From: Gnetum montanum
Taxonomy: Eukaryota > Streptophyta > Gnetopsida > Gnetales > Gnetaceae
Direction of reading: 5' to 3'
Assembly: GCA_015680685.1 (NCBI GenBank)
Contig: MNCI01014507.1
Coordinates: forward strand, 56,500 to 120,056
Length of the DNA stretch: 63,557 nt
This document shows positions 44,885 through 57,330 of this stretch, in pieces. Below the pieces are notes generated by a model that worked only from the letters and a program-made list of their open reading frames with translations, was not told the DNA's origin and did no database searches. The first letter of the stretch is position 1, and each line of letters begins with the position of its first letter. The translations under genes were made by a program, and so were the position numbers.

Positions 44885-45199
44885 TGGTTTGAACTCGAGG
44901 GGCTCCTACTTGAATTTTTTAGAGATTTCCAACTTCCTCCAATTGATATTTTTGAGGTTAAGACTTGAAAGTTGGCAGTGGACTTGCTCTAATGCATCTA
45001 TGCTATCGATGTAAGTGCAAGTCAAGCCCTCAGTTGGTTCCATGCATATGATTGAATTTCTTTCTTGATCAGCTGTTAGCCACTAGGTGCCTTCCTATCA
45101 TGTGGTTGCTGCATACTAGAATCTTTGTATGTTGATCACTTGTGCACATTGATTGCATGCAGGCAATGTTAAACTTTGCACAAACCATGACCTCTACAC

Positions 45200-45760
45200 T
45201 CAATTACATCCCGTGTCACTGTATGCGATGCATGGAACTTTCTTCTTCTTGATCTTCCTAAATGTGTTTTCTTTTGATATTTCCAGGAAAAGATCACAGA
45301 TTCCTAGGCGTGCATCAATGATGCTTAGCCATGCTCTTTCCATTATAATTGGGAAGTCCCCCATTCTGTTGTTTACTTGAATCACTAGGAAGTCAGCTGG
45401 ATATGACCACCCACAAAAAGTGGTAACAATGTCCACCACTAGTCCCAATGGGATAATGATGGACTAGTCGGCCAACTCTAGACGAATGTTGCTCTTTTTC
45501 AATGGAGGTAGGTTCTAGGCCTTGTACATTTCTTGAGAAATCAAATTGACATTGGAACCTGAATCCAAAAGAGCCTTGCATAGTTCATTTCCAATGATTT
45601 GTAAGTATATCAGAGGACTTCCAAGATCAGAGAATTTCCTAGGAAGATGGCTAGATTTGATCCAATCGGTGACGGCATGTGTTAGCATGACCATATGCGT
45701 TGAGTGTAGTGGTTGGGTTGAAGGAGGCTCCAAAGTTTTGATTAATACTGAGGCATCCAA
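45200..45760 (-). pseudogene. Aspartic protease of element 2
   Basis: The frame ending at 45515 has KALLDSGSNVNLISQEMYKA, the DSG active site. The next frame (45448-45200) continues with ADFLVIQVNNRMGDFPIIME and RAWLSIIDARLGI, equivalent to the flap and C-terminal strands of Ty3 proteases. The two halves are separated by a stop, in the same place as in element 1, so that stop may be ancestral to both copies. Confidence 0.75.
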
Positions 45761-46296
45761 GGAATTAGCTTCTTGTGATTACAAGGGCTTGGTTGGACTG
45801 TTGGTTCTAAAGAAAGGTCTTTTCTTCATGTGGTTGTTGGAACCAATAGTAGGTTGAGAGTTAACAACCCTTGTGGAATTATGTTGCTATGGTTAGGTAG
45901 GGATTTCACCCTGCATAGCTGGAGCAGGTGGTAGTGGAGCTATTGGTGGAAGAGATGCGGCCGGATGAGAAGGATGGTATGTTTGTGGAACATTTCCCTT
46001 AGGAGAAGGAGTCCTATAATATTCATGAGCTTGGTAGTAAGGTTGAGAAGTAACGTGACTAGTAGAGTCATGTGGAGAGACTAGCTATTGCACGTAATAT
46101 CCATATGGGTCAGGTTGCCGGTAAGGATACTGTTGCCTTGGTGGTGGCATTCCCCATGATTGCGGGTATGACCACTATTCATACTGCTCGATTGGTTGTG
46201 GTGGAGCTCCACTTGGATAATATGTTAGGGTTGCTGGAACTGCCTTGGGTTATGTTGAGGATAAGGTAACCTTCGAGGTGTTTGCCTTTTGTTTAA

Positions 46297-48212
46297 TCAT
46301 GGGTTGAGTGCATACACTCCAAACTCCTGTAGATGTGAGATTATAGGGCAACATCCCTTAGGATGGTCATATTGGCATATCTTGCATCCACTATCATTGT
46401 CTGTATCTGAATCCAAAACTTCTTCAATGATGAAAACTTTTCCCTTACCCTTATTACGTGCATGTTTAGTTTCTTTCTTCTTTCTCTTTTCACGATCACT
46501 ACCTTGCTCTCTAGACTCCTCTACTATTTTAAGAATAGTTTGAAATCTATTATCTAGGGAATCCCACATTTGGAATACCTTCACTAATACTTCTGATGTC
46601 AACTTTTGGATAGGCAAATTTTTCCTATTCACCATCTCTTTGAGTGGTGACTCTTCTTCATCCTCACAAAATCTTACTCCCCTCTTCCAGAGGGAAGGAT
46701 CTCGGTTATACTCTTCCACATTTTCTCTCTTCCATAGCTCACCTTCTTCCTTAGCAACTTGCTCCAATAGTCTTTTAATTTGATGGGACATATGCTCAGA
46801 TAGTCTTTCCTTGGGCATAAGTCCCAAGGGTTCTTCTCATTTCATGCCTAGGCCTATCTACGAGATGGTGCAATTGATCCCTTTGCGAATAACCATGGCT
46901 AGGACAATGATGTAACAGTGCATAGTATTGATCCATGGTAGCATGCAAGGGTTCATGTCCTTGTTTTCAACCTTGGATTTGCTTTCATAGGTTGGACACT
47001 CAACAGTACGTTTAGTACTTATCATTGAATAATTCTAATATGGTAATCTACCTACGAATGGATTCCAGTTCTAAGGACTAGTACCAGATTTCTACTTCTT
47101 TAACTAGTATCCACGGGAACAACTTAAGTTTTTGACATTTGTTCTCTATGTTTTGTAAGGCACACGCATCATGGAATGCAGTAAGTGATTCTGAGGATCA
47201 ACGTTATATCCCTCTTCAAATCATAAGATATTGTTCATATCTAATCTCTTGATCCTACTATCTTTCTGGTGCCTTGTTGATATTCTAATAGCCTTAGTTA
47301 TGTCTAACATAGTTTGAGTAGTGAGTAGGGGTTCATCGTGATCATCTCGTCCATGACGTCTATGATGCCTACGTTGTTCCCTACTCTCACTTCTTCTATG
47401 TTGTGATTCTCTAGAGTGTGCTCGTCCCCTTTCCTAGATGTTTCGTTTATGAATTCCACTTTGCCTACCTTTATCCCCATTATCTTTTTCTTTATGACTG
47501 TGTCCAAATACTGAAGGAGAGGGTGAAGGGGATGATGAAGGTAAAGAAGAAGGGAAACCGTCACCATGATGATGTTTGCTACCTTCTCTTCAGTGGTCTC
47601 GACCATGATCGCGATTGTGATTAGAATGTCCATATTTATCATGTGTCCATGTCCCTTTTTAGGATCCTTTGTGCCCATGGGTATCAAAATTTGGGTTATG
47701 AATAGTGGAATGAAGATTCTGATACATAACCCCTTGGCCAAAGTCAAGGGGAGGAACATCGTTGTGTGGGCGACTGCCTGAGGTAGGTTCACCACCCTCA
47801 TTTTCGCTTAAGACATGTGGGATATCATTACCCTTCAAAGACTTATGATGTCTCCCCTGTTGCAAGTCCCTTTAATGTTGTGCCTCCATGGGATAGTATT
47901 CTCTCGAGTCATGGTCTGCACAATGTATTCTACATGTAAGTGTGGCATTCCAATTTGTGTGAGTTCAAGAAGAAGCATGCTTGGGATTGAATGATTTGGA
48001 GGTAACACTATGTTACCTTTTAAGTCTTGCCAACGCAGTTTTTCATCTTGATGGAGGATAAAGGTGAAGTCTGGTATATACTCATCAGGATGACTATATA
48101 CCACTCGAAACTATTAAGGAACTGGCAGATCAACATCATGTGTATTACGCCATCAATTGTTTCCTATTTTAGACCTAAGCAGTGAAGTGCTTTCGTATGA
48201 AAAAGGAGACAT
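46297..48212 (-). pseudogene. Athila-like Gag of element 2
   Basis: The start at 48212 gives MSPFSYESTS. It follows element 1 Gag domain by domain: N-terminal IPDFTFILHQDEKLRWQDLK (about 48075), basic Ser/Arg-rich segment (47660-47340), a decayed core (47250-46900), a Glu-rich helix (LLEQVAKEEGELWKRENVEE, about 46760) and the knuckle CKICQYDHPKGCCP (about 46380-46345, CX2CX3HX4C). The frame 46827-46297 is the longest surviving piece, 176 codons. Stops and shifts elsewhere make it a pseudogene. Confidence 0.8.
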
Positions 48213-48328
48213 ACGTATTTGTTCAGTGTGCAATGTATTCTTGTTTATTATTTTCTCAACCAACCCTAAGGATTCATTCCAATGATGTGAATGATTTCCT
48301 AAGTTCTAATTAGCACAAAAACAACTAA

Positions 48329-48348
48329 GTCCTTGGCAACGGCTCCAA
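48329..48348 (-). other. Primer-binding site of element 2 (tRNA-Asp type)
   Basis: The minus strand reads TTGGAGCCGTTGCCAAGGAC, touching the 5' LTR. It differs from the tRNA-Asp complement TGGCGCCGTTGCCGGGGA at three positions, consistent with C-to-T type decay. Confidence 0.75.
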
Positions 48349-49200
48349 TGATGAGTGGTGAGGTACTCCTACACTCAACAATACGAATACAAGCATTTCA
48401 TGCATGATCAGGTCGAATTCCAAGGACTAAGTGCTTATGCACCCTTGTGGAACAAGGACACGTTGGTTGATCATTGTCTTCCCAAACTTACTTATATGTC
48501 ACGATTGTATGGTTAAGTAAGCTTGAGGGATATGATTTTTATATCTTTTATGTTTTTATGTCCTACACTAATAGGGAAGGAGAGAGATAACTAAGTGACT
48601 AATTTATCTTAACTACTCATTAACTAAGTTCTAACTAATCCTAACACCAGCAGCCGTTCTCACTTGCCCTACACATCCTAAACTAGTGCAACACTACTAA
48701 GATTACCAAATGCTAATCATTACTGGGTTACCAAGTATTACACACATGCTCAAAGTGATCGTATTAAGTGTATTTACTTAGGAGAGTTGTAGGGGGAGAG
48801 AGAGAGAGAGAGAGAGAGAGAGANAATTAACTAAGAAAACATTTAATAATAGTAATTAACATTAACTAATCTATTCTGGATGCTGCAAGGTTTATCATAA
48901 AGTTCATCTTTATTTCCATACACAAGGTGTGCTCAGGTACACAATGCTCAAATAAAGATCCGTTCACTTGATGACTCCTACTGTGGGCATGTAGAAATAA
49001 TTCTAACTCTAGGAGGGAGAAAAGGCAAGATTTTAGCTAAGGGTGTAACTATCTAATGAAAAACCAAGTGTGCTCGCCTCTTATTTATAGGCAAGAAGGC
49101 AGGTCCCAATATCAGGTATTAGACATCACATGGTAGACTCTGATATTGCGAACTTGATATCGTGGGTGTGATATCGTGGTGTTGATATCGTGGTTCATCA
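48349..49200 (-). repeat. 5' LTR of element 2
   Basis: 852 bp, TGATGAGTGGTG...GGTTCATCA, followed by the CAAAT duplication. It has a GA microsatellite (48795-48823) interrupted by a single N at 48824, a TATA block at 49077-49090, and GATATC/GATATT palindromes at 49110-49195. Confidence 0.85.
49077..49090 (-). promoter_or_regulatory. TATA box of element 2 5' LTR
   Basis: The minus strand reads CTATAAATAAGAGG, 110 bp into the LTR in element sense. Confidence 0.6.
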
Positions 49201-49205
49201 CAAAT
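49201..49205. repeat. Target-site duplication CAAAT, right
   Basis: Matches 39884-39888. Confidence 0.85.
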
Positions 49206-49269
49206 AAAATAGAGAACAAGAAGCTCAAGATGCTTCCAAATGCAAAGATATGAAGTAGAAAAAGTAGGT

Positions 49270-49700
49270 TGATCACCAAGAATAATATCATTGATTCTTG
49301 GTTGAAAGTTGTTACAAATTCTAGATGTTCATTTTTATGCATGTTGCACAACGAAAAAAATATGAGAAAATGAGTCTTCACTTCCACAAAGAGGATATTA
49401 AGAAAAAATAATTCCCATATATTGAAGACAAGTACTAATAGGAAAAATATTTTCAACTTTAAATAAATTCTCAAGATTAAAAATTTATTTTTGAAATTTT
49501 TTTTTCTCTCCACTTAAACCATAGATATTAGAAGCCTTGTTCCATGTAATCTATCTATCATGTATACATACATAGGAAATTACAATGATACCAAATTTAT
49601 TCCAAGTGGTACACAGTATAGATGAATTAGTAGCCTAAGCTCTTTCATTAAAAGGAAGCCACCATGAGCTAATTTGCTTAGGCATATCTTTTGAAATTAT
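49270..49700 (-). pseudogene. LINE-type reverse-transcriptase zinc-binding remnant
   Basis: One minus-strand frame reads FPISTCLQYMGIIFS, a stop, then YPLCGSEDSFSHIFFRCATC. This matches the zinc-binding tail found after LINE-type RTs in plants (CPLCG...ES..H.FF.C), with the first Cys replaced by Tyr. Upstream, TWNKASNIYGLSGEKKNF and QISSWWLPFNERA are compatible with the same region. Only about 140 codons remain, with shifts. The hydrophobic overlapping frame at 49513-49112 is its shadow. Confidence 0.5.
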
Positions 49701-49966
49701 AATATGGTTGTAATTCCAATACTTACAAAGCTTGACTCGTGTCTTCAAATTTATTTAAAAACTAGAAAATGAGGAATAGAAATAGTCTAAGGAAAAAGAA
49801 GATAGTGAATAAAATTATTAGAAGACTAACTATTATCATTTTTAGGTTTTCCTTGCATAAATTTGTTTATTAAAGGAAGAATCCAAATATCATATTCATC
49901 AATACACTTTGCAATCCATTTTTCTAGGAGAGTAATACACTAGTTATAACAATTAATGAGGCTAAG

Positions 49967-50857
49967 TAATGAGTGGTGGAGTAATCCAACATCCAACCAT
50001 ACAAGTCACAGGTGTTCACGTGCGACTAGATTGTAATCTGCAAACAAGACAATGTAATTATGCTAGCAATTAGTTTAAGTTTGAGACCGTTGTCTTCCCA
50101 CATGGAGCTAGTGAAATCTATGGGTGTGGTTTAGCTCACAGTGAGGTATATGACAATTGATGTTGTTGGGCCATTACTACTCCTAGTGAACATGATGAAA
50201 TGAAAACAATTTCTAAATATAAGTAAAATAGTAAACAAATCTATTTTATCCTATGGCAATGGATATCCATTTCTAATTTTCCATACATGTCATGGGCTTG
50301 TGTAACTGTTACTGGGGTTACCAAGTACTTTGCTATTGGGTGAACTAAGTGATAATACTACTAGGTTGCCAAACGATCATACTTTATGCTTGAAATCAAT
50401 TCTATCCATTTTGCATACTAACAATAGTAAAAGTAAAGTGCATAAAATAGTAAAACATTAACTAAGAAAGTAGTAATCAGTGTTCTAAGTGAAAATGATA
50501 AACATTATTTTAGGAAAAGCAATAAACTAGGAGAATGCTGCAATAGTATGAAATAGCTTGATCTTTATTGTTAGTCACACTTCTGCCTAAGTATAAGATG
50601 TTCAAATAAAGACTCCATTCACTAAGTCACACTACACTGCAAGAATTTACACTTCTAAGTACTTAAGACTAAATTCACAAAAATAAACTAAAAGAGTTAT
50701 GTTACTATGGAATGAAACTTGTGCACCTAAGTGCTATATTTATAGGCTAGCATGCATCTTGCAATATTCCATATATGATGATGTAGCTTGTGTTAAGATA
50801 TTGGATCTATGATCTTGTAGCTACGATATCATAGCCAAAGAAAAATTGACTTTATCA
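49967..50857 (-). repeat. 3' LTR of element 3
   Basis: About 891 bp. The expected initial TGATGAG reads TAATGAG and the LTR ends TTTATCA. Blocks such as CAACCATACAAGTCACAGGT, CCGTTGTCTTCCCA and TACTGGGGTTACCAAGTA follow the order seen in the other LTRs. Confidence 0.65.
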
Positions 50858-50866
50858 TACCCCACA
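50858..50866 (-). other. Polypurine tract of element 3
   Basis: The minus strand reads TGTGGGGTA directly before the LTR, one base different in pattern from elements 1 and 2. Confidence 0.6.
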
Positions 50867-51044
50867 TGATTGACCGAAAGCTCATCCTCGAGTTAAAACA
50901 AAATGAGGATAGAGTCCTTACAAAATTGGAAAGTGGATTGACAGTACACTATTTATATGACACTAAATGCTGCAATGGTGTTTATAAAATTGACATAAGT
51001 TATGATAAGATAATTTGAAACAAAACAACATAACTTGATGTAGC

Positions 51045-53784
51045 TTAAGTAGTGCTTGGTGGTGGTGGCTCCTTCATTGGTTGCTTCCCCTTATCATCAA
51101 GCTTCTGAAACTTGTATCTATTAAGTAGTACCTGAAGTTTCTCTTCTTCCATTTAGGGATCATGTACTATCCATGCTTATTGTGAAATGTGTGATAGAGC
51201 TGGTACATCCCATGGACATGGAAACTATGGAAAAATTTGATTGGCTTAACATACCATGCAGTGAATTGCCTCCTCTCTTCTTCGAATGCCCTAGCCATCT
51301 TACATAACTCCTGATAATTAGACATTCTTCTAGCTAGGTTCACTGCAACATATTTTTATTCTTGGTAGCTAACCTTAACTATTTCTAATTTAGAGTTTGC
51401 TACATGAAGCTTATGCAAAGCATCTTTTCTATTTGCAAACTTCTTTTCATACAATGCATATGTGGATGCTACTTGTTGTTCAAGCTCATCTCTGGGCCTA
51501 CCTGCTATCAACATGGACAAGTTAGCATAATGAAGGTTAGCTAATCCCATGTATTCTTTTAGATCTTCTATTTGCATGTCTTTATTTTTAATCTCCACTT
51601 GATGGACATGAGCATAACTATCTAAGATGGGTTGATAGTTTGGATTTTGTGATGATATGGAAATGATCTAGGCTTTCACCATATGGATTTCTTTATTATT
51701 GACTTGATTATACATACCCACCTGATTGTGAAAGTTTTCTTTATGCATTTCATGCTTATTTGCTTCATTTTTCTATGTGCTTATCTCATAGTTGATTTTT
51801 TTTCTAATTGCATGTACCTCCTCCATTGAGAGGGTTCTGTTTTCTCTTACTAAGCATCTCATATCTTGGTTGACTTTCATTAGTTGTTCTCTCAACTGAT
51901 TGATGTTCTCCTCAAGAATGATTTTTTGCTTTTTTAAATTAGTCAAATTAGTGTTGTTTGCAACAAGTTCTTTATTTTCTTCTTGTACTATGGTGAGTGC
52001 CTTAGCATGTGCATATGTCTATGCTTTTGCTATTGAGACATTCCACATTGCTTTCTGCTTCTCCTTCTCCATCTACTTATTTTGTTCTAGTAGGCAATTG
52101 ATCTATTTTATTCTAAATTGCTTAAGCTAGTCAAGTACAACATATTGTTTAGGATCTCTACTTCAACCCTAAGGGTTACAAGCTCTTCCTATAGTCTACA
52201 AATTTCATTTTCTGCATGCTCTACCCTAGTTTCTACCATGACTAGCTTACCCTTGGTTGATATTAGTTTTGGCTTCACTATAGTGACATCACTTGTTATG
52301 TGGAAAAGAGTTGTCATGACATGGCTAGTCTGTAGTAGTTGATCTAGCACATCTTCATGATCAACAAGAGTCATTGAGGTACCAACTAGCATTTGAGCAT
52401 CCCTTGTTCCAATTAGATCTACTTGTGGCACAATAGGTACATTAAAGAATTCTTTGATGTGATTTGTGATCACTTCTGCTACTCTTGCTACATCCTAGTA
52501 CTGCATAACCATATCTATGGCTCCTTTTCCAGTTTCAAGCACCACTTGGAATGATGTAGTGTTTCTAGAAATCTACTATGATCATTGGGCCTCTCCTCCT
52601 GACTACAATGATATTTGTCCACTAATGGGAACTGCGAAAACTATTGGCTAAATGGAACTAGCAATGAATTTGTATAAATTGGCCTCCTCTTGGGTTCCCT
52701 AACTGATGATCTCTACAATTTGTTGCAGATAACTCATTGATGGTCTATAATCTTGCAACGATGATGGTGGAACTTGTTGCTAACCACTAGGTCCTGCTTG
52801 CTATTGTTGCATAGTCATTTGTGTGGTTTCCCCAATGTCTATTTATTCCCCCACTTGATATTTATTTAGTGGTGCTAGCTTGAGAATCTCAACATAGGAA
52901 GTGTTTAGAGCCTTCTTGAGGATGTCATTAGTGTATCCTAGGATTCCAACATGTTTGAAATAGCTTCCTAATGAGGCAAGGAAATGGAAGTGTCAGCTTC
53001 CTTTCCTTCTTCTCCTCAAACTACCTTTGGATCTCCATGAAGTAGAGCTATGCAAGGTTTTCATTATACTTCCCCATTAGGATCACACTTTCTCTATTTA
53101 CATTTATGAATAGTTTGTTTAATCCTTTTGTAGCAAGCAAGTGATATGTGCCAATTTTGAAATAAATTCTCTCTTCAAGAGTTAATTCATTATACTCCTT
53201 GTCTTCTTTGCCATATTCCCTTTGCAACCATAGTCTTCTAGTGTTTGTATCTGATTCGGTGGATAGCTGTGCCACTCTTGCTCCTTTCTTGGACATGGTA
53301 ATGGCTTTAGCTATCACATTAACTAAATAGAAAACTAAGATTTCGTTAGTATTAATTATTGCATATTCCTTTTTCTATGCCAGAATAGATAGGTCTCCCC
53401 TAAATACCATCCTCTATTGTTTGAAAGCATGGACCATAACGATGACACTTCAAGTTGCATCGACACTGCTTCTAGAACAAATTTAATGAACAAGCCAAAG
53501 TTTAGCTCCACGATCACTATAGTTAGGATCAATTTCTCCTAGATGGCTTGGAGGCAATCTAGTGATAGTGTGAGATGTTGTACTTGTGCTTGTGATTCTT
53601 CTACATCCCCCTAGGTTGAATGTCTTGTAGCAGAAGTTTCTTGATGAATACTAAAAGAGTGAGCCTCTTGCTCTGCATGTTCTACTTGTGGATCTTATTC
53701 TTCTGTTTTAGCTCTTCCATGACCTTTGGGTCTTTTGATTATTTGCTATGAGGGTCCTCCTGTTGCTCCTCTCTTCAGGGCCAT
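51045..53784 (-). pseudogene. Extra ORF of element 3, coiled-coil protein of unknown function
   Basis: The minus-strand start at 53784 (MALKRGATGGPS) and stop at 51045 enclose 2.74 kb of decayed coding sequence; the length is not a multiple of three. Recognisable stretches are RRLWLQREYGKEDKEYNELT (about 53240), KEFFNVPIVPQVDLIGTRDA (about 52455), a charged heptad-rich part (KNKDMQIEDLKEYMGLANLH, 51590-51530; EKKFANRKDALHKLHVANSK, 51450-51390) and a tail KGKQPMKEPPPPSTT. I see no membrane segment, so an Env-like role is not supported. It lies where Athila relatives may carry an extra ORF, between integrase and the 3' LTR. Elements 1 and 2 have no counterpart. Family unknown. Confidence 0.55.
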
Positions 53785-55918
53785 CTGTAATCATCAAGGA
53801 TTTAAGAATTATTAACATGTTTACTTTGATTTTTATAACTCCTTTCCTTTCTCATGCCTTTGATTAGATCAAATTCCTAGCTTATTATGATTGCAGACTT
53901 AGAAAAATTTTCAAAAAGAAATCCCATAGGTGTTAATTTCCTTACACCCCTTCACAGTTATCCATTTTGCTCTTGTTTATGACTCATAATAGTTGGTATG
54001 GTTTATTAAGAGGATTATTTAAGTATTTCTTGCTTGATTCTTATTAAAAATTTTCATTTTCCCCTTCATAATCACCCTTATAGTACATTTTGGATGTTAG
54101 AAAACTCTAACCACAATTTTTACAATATTATGCTAAGCACAATCCCATGACTAAGTTTAGAACTTTGTGATTAACAAGGTTTAAGAATTGTGAAAATTAG
54201 AGCTACAAGTGTCTAGTTATGAGGGTTTGAAGTTGGGAGGTCAAAGCTCTGAGTTTGGTAGAAAGATGGAAAAAACTCTCTCCTCTTCAAAATCTACAAA
54301 TGAAAAATTTCACTAAGTCCCTACCGTATTTATACTTTTTATGTGCTACGATATCTAAGATTCCATATTGGAGGCAAAATTTTCAATTTTTTTGTTGACC
54401 TCTCATGAACAAAAATGAGTCATTTGGAATAATTGGAAGGTATGAAACATGTTTAGAGGGTCTTGGGCTAGGAGTGATGCATATTTTTAGAGAATTTGTC
54501 ATAGAAAGTGCATAAAGAAGGAATCTTGATGATGAAAGTTCATTAAGTGTTGATAAGATGGATAAGATGGGTAATGAATTCATGTTCTAGAAATGCATAT
54601 ACTGAATGATAAGGGAAGTTTTTATGGACATTTATTATTGTTGGAAAGCTTAAGATGATGTGGAATGATTGCCAAGTATAAGATACAATAGTTATACAAG
54701 TGGGTCCTCCCCAAAGCAGGCTCTAGCCTTTAGTACCCTTGTATAACCACCCCTAAAAGTGTCCTTAGGCACCTAAGAAGTTGAATGTAATGCATACCTA
54801 TTTAGCAAAACACACATGCTAGTACCACCATTTTGTAAAAATGTCACTATGCTACACAAAACCACAAGTTATAATTATTCATACAATGAGACGAGGTTGT
54901 TTTAGAAGGGATTGCAGAAATTGGGACATGAGGTGTCTTACCATAGGCATAGTGAATTTTTGTGTTTTATGAGTGGTTAAAGTAATCATTAACCCTTCCA
55001 TCCAAGATTCAAACCAAGTCTAGACCACATTCTAGTGATATCACATTATTTTATCTCTTGGAGTCACAATTGTAAGACTACCACTATTGCAAGGAGTATT
55101 ACTACTTTACGTATTGTCCAAGGGAGGAGTTTATTCATTGCATGCTTTATTTTTTTTAATTCTTGAAAAGCCACCTACCTTCAGGCATGAGTAACATGTC
55201 TTTCTAGTGGGACCCCCAAAAATTTATTCTATGCATGAGCTTTATTTTTATTTGTGCCAACCTTATGAGAGGACTACCTTCAAGCATGGGTAACATGTCT
55301 TTCCAATGATATGGTAAGACCACACTTATTTTACTCTTACTCCCATTTTTCCTTAAATTATCAAGGATATAATACAACCTCAGCAACAAAATAGAACTCA
55401 CAGCAAGAATCCAAAAGAATCCAAAAATCCCATTGATGTCACACCCTTGACATTCCCACTTGGTTCATCACTTTTTAGGCATAATTATCACAAGTTTATT
55501 TTTAGTTTTATGATGGAAAGAATATCATTATGGTCATGGTAAGAACCTCTTATTAATGGGATGGATGGATGAATGTTGTGGTTTCACTTTGTAACTAATT
55601 AGTCCCTTATGACTTGATAAGGGAAAATATTCACCTTATTAGACTACATATTTCCTTATTCTTAATGTGTTTTATTAGCAATCAAAATTATTTACAAAGG
55701 AAATGAAGACAAAGTATGAAAATGGTGAAAAGATAGTAGAAATGGAAAATGATGTAAAGAATGAAAAATGTTAAAAAGAATGAGAAAATGTGAAAGGATT
55801 AGAAAATTATTAAGAAACGGAAAAGTATAAAAGAATGAAAAAGTAAAAAGAAAGTAAAAATTTTAGTGATGTACATATGGGTTCAAATGAACACCCCCAT
55901 GACTATCATTAGGATTGG
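53785..55918 (-). other. Non-coding region between integrase and extra ORF, element 3
   Basis: No supported gene. It contains the conserved purine block at 54700-54723 and two copies of a CATGRGTAACATGTCTTTC word (about 55186 and 55286), which occurs once in element 2 (about 41300). AAGAATGAAAAA-type repeats lie at 55735-55860. Confidence 0.5.
54700..54723 (-). promoter_or_regulatory. Conserved purine-rich block, element 3
   Basis: Identical over 24 bases to the element 1 block at 21480-21503, although the flanks are largely unalignable. It lies about 0.9 kb upstream of the extra ORF in element sense. Confidence 0.5.
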
Positions 55919-57330
55919 TTAAATGAAGGAGAGAATAGGTGGAAGATAGTTGGTTAGATTGGGTAGATTCCTTGGAATGTTCATAGTAGAATTTGAATTT
56001 GACGTGTTGGATCTGAGCAAGAATGAGCTTATGTGGATAGGATGGGTGGTAGATATGTAAGGCACCAGATGGATAAATGGCTTGAACAGTGCACTTTCCC
56101 TTCCAAAGTGTTTAAAATTTGGCTTTTTGGGATAAATGATTAGAAATATAGTAAAGAACCTTATCACTTGGTTGTATAGTTACTCATCTTATTCATGTGT
56201 CATTCCCAAGTTTGGAGTAATGTTTGTGAACTCCATTACTCATGGGTGCTACAAGCTTATTTTCATCTAAAAGATTCAAATTCATGAGTCATTCTTTTTA
56301 GGCTAAGTTAAGATTAAGGTCTATTTCATTGGTAGTAGCTAGAGTGTGAAGCTCTACATGGATCGAGAGCATTGGCAACTTGCCATAAGCTAAATCATAT
56401 GGTGAGTACCCTATAGGTAGTTTCAAGGATGTCCTATAGGCCCATAGATCATCATTCATTTTAGTGCTCCAATCTTTTTTAAACCTACTAATCGTTCTAG
56501 TAAGTATCCTAGTAATTTCTTGGTTAGTCACTTTGGCTTGACCATTTGCTTGGGGATGATATGATGTGGTTAATTTATGGTTCACCCCAGGTTGTTGCAT
56601 GAGATTTTTGAATGTAGCACTAGTGAAGTGAGTCCCTTTATCTAAAATAAGCATTCTTGATACTCCAAATCTATTCACCACATGTTGTTGAAAATATTTG
56701 GTAGTTGTCTTTGCTATACAATATTTTACTACTACTACCTCTATCCACTTCATATAGTAATCCACAGTCACAATTATGTACCCTTTTTCATTCAACATTG
56801 GTGTTATGGGCCCCATAAAATCAATTCCCCATATGTCAAAAGGTTCAAGTGGCTGTATCCATTATTGTGAAACTTCATATCTGGTTGTAATTCTTCCATC
56901 TTTTTGGCATCACTTACAAGATTGTGCAAAAGTGTGGGCATCTTTGAACAAGGTAGGCCAAAAGTAGCATCCCAAAATTAGTTTGAGTATCATTCTATGC
57001 CTTGTGTAGTGGCCACCACATGGGCCTTCATGGGCATCTTGCAAGACTCTCTATTCATCACACTTTGGCACACACCATCTAATGAGCCCATCTACACAGA
57101 TCTTGTATAGATTATCATTGATTTTCATATCTCTTTTCACTCTATGAAGGGATTGTTTACATTGTTTCTTACTTCATTTAGTAGGAAGCTCTTGTATTGA
57201 TAGGTTAGATATTCTGCAATCCATGGATTCCCTGTTGACTTTACAGCCTTGACTATTTTAGTAAAAAGGTTCTCATTGGAAAGCTGGTTAGATAAAGGTT
57301 CTATTTGATCTTGGAAGTTCCACTTTAATC
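55919..57330 (-). pseudogene. Integrase of element 3
   Basis: The best frame is 56816-56298: TVDYYMKWIEVVVVKYCIAK, LILDKGTHFTSATFKNLMQQ, SYHPQANGQAKVTNQEITRI and DDLWAYRTSLKLPIGYSPYD. The two Asp residues are present, but the catalytic Glu of the NGQAEV motif is Lys (NGQAKV, about 56535). Its zinc-binding N-terminus is decayed at 57080-56900, and a C-terminal part is seen in the frame 56167-55919 in another phase. Dead enzyme of the Athila/Tat type. Confidence 0.75.

Larger units (their letters stand above)
39889..49200 (-). mobile_element. Athila-like Ty3/gypsy element 2
   Basis: This 9.3-kb insertion reads on the minus strand and is bounded by CAAAT duplications. Order: 5' LTR 48349-49200, primer site 48329-48348, gag 48212-46297, protease 45760-45200, RT about 44884-44110, RNase H (partly lost at an assembly gap), integrase about 43350-42030, non-coding 3' region, polypurine tract, shortened 3' LTR 39889-40194. 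It is the best pol sequence in the window but has stops throughout, an altered RT active site, and an assembly fold-back at 43056-43743. Confidence 0.85.

Noticed and set aside
51045-53784. Env-like protein in element 3
   Set aside because: No signal peptide or transmembrane segment was seen; the sequence is charged and coiled-coil-like.
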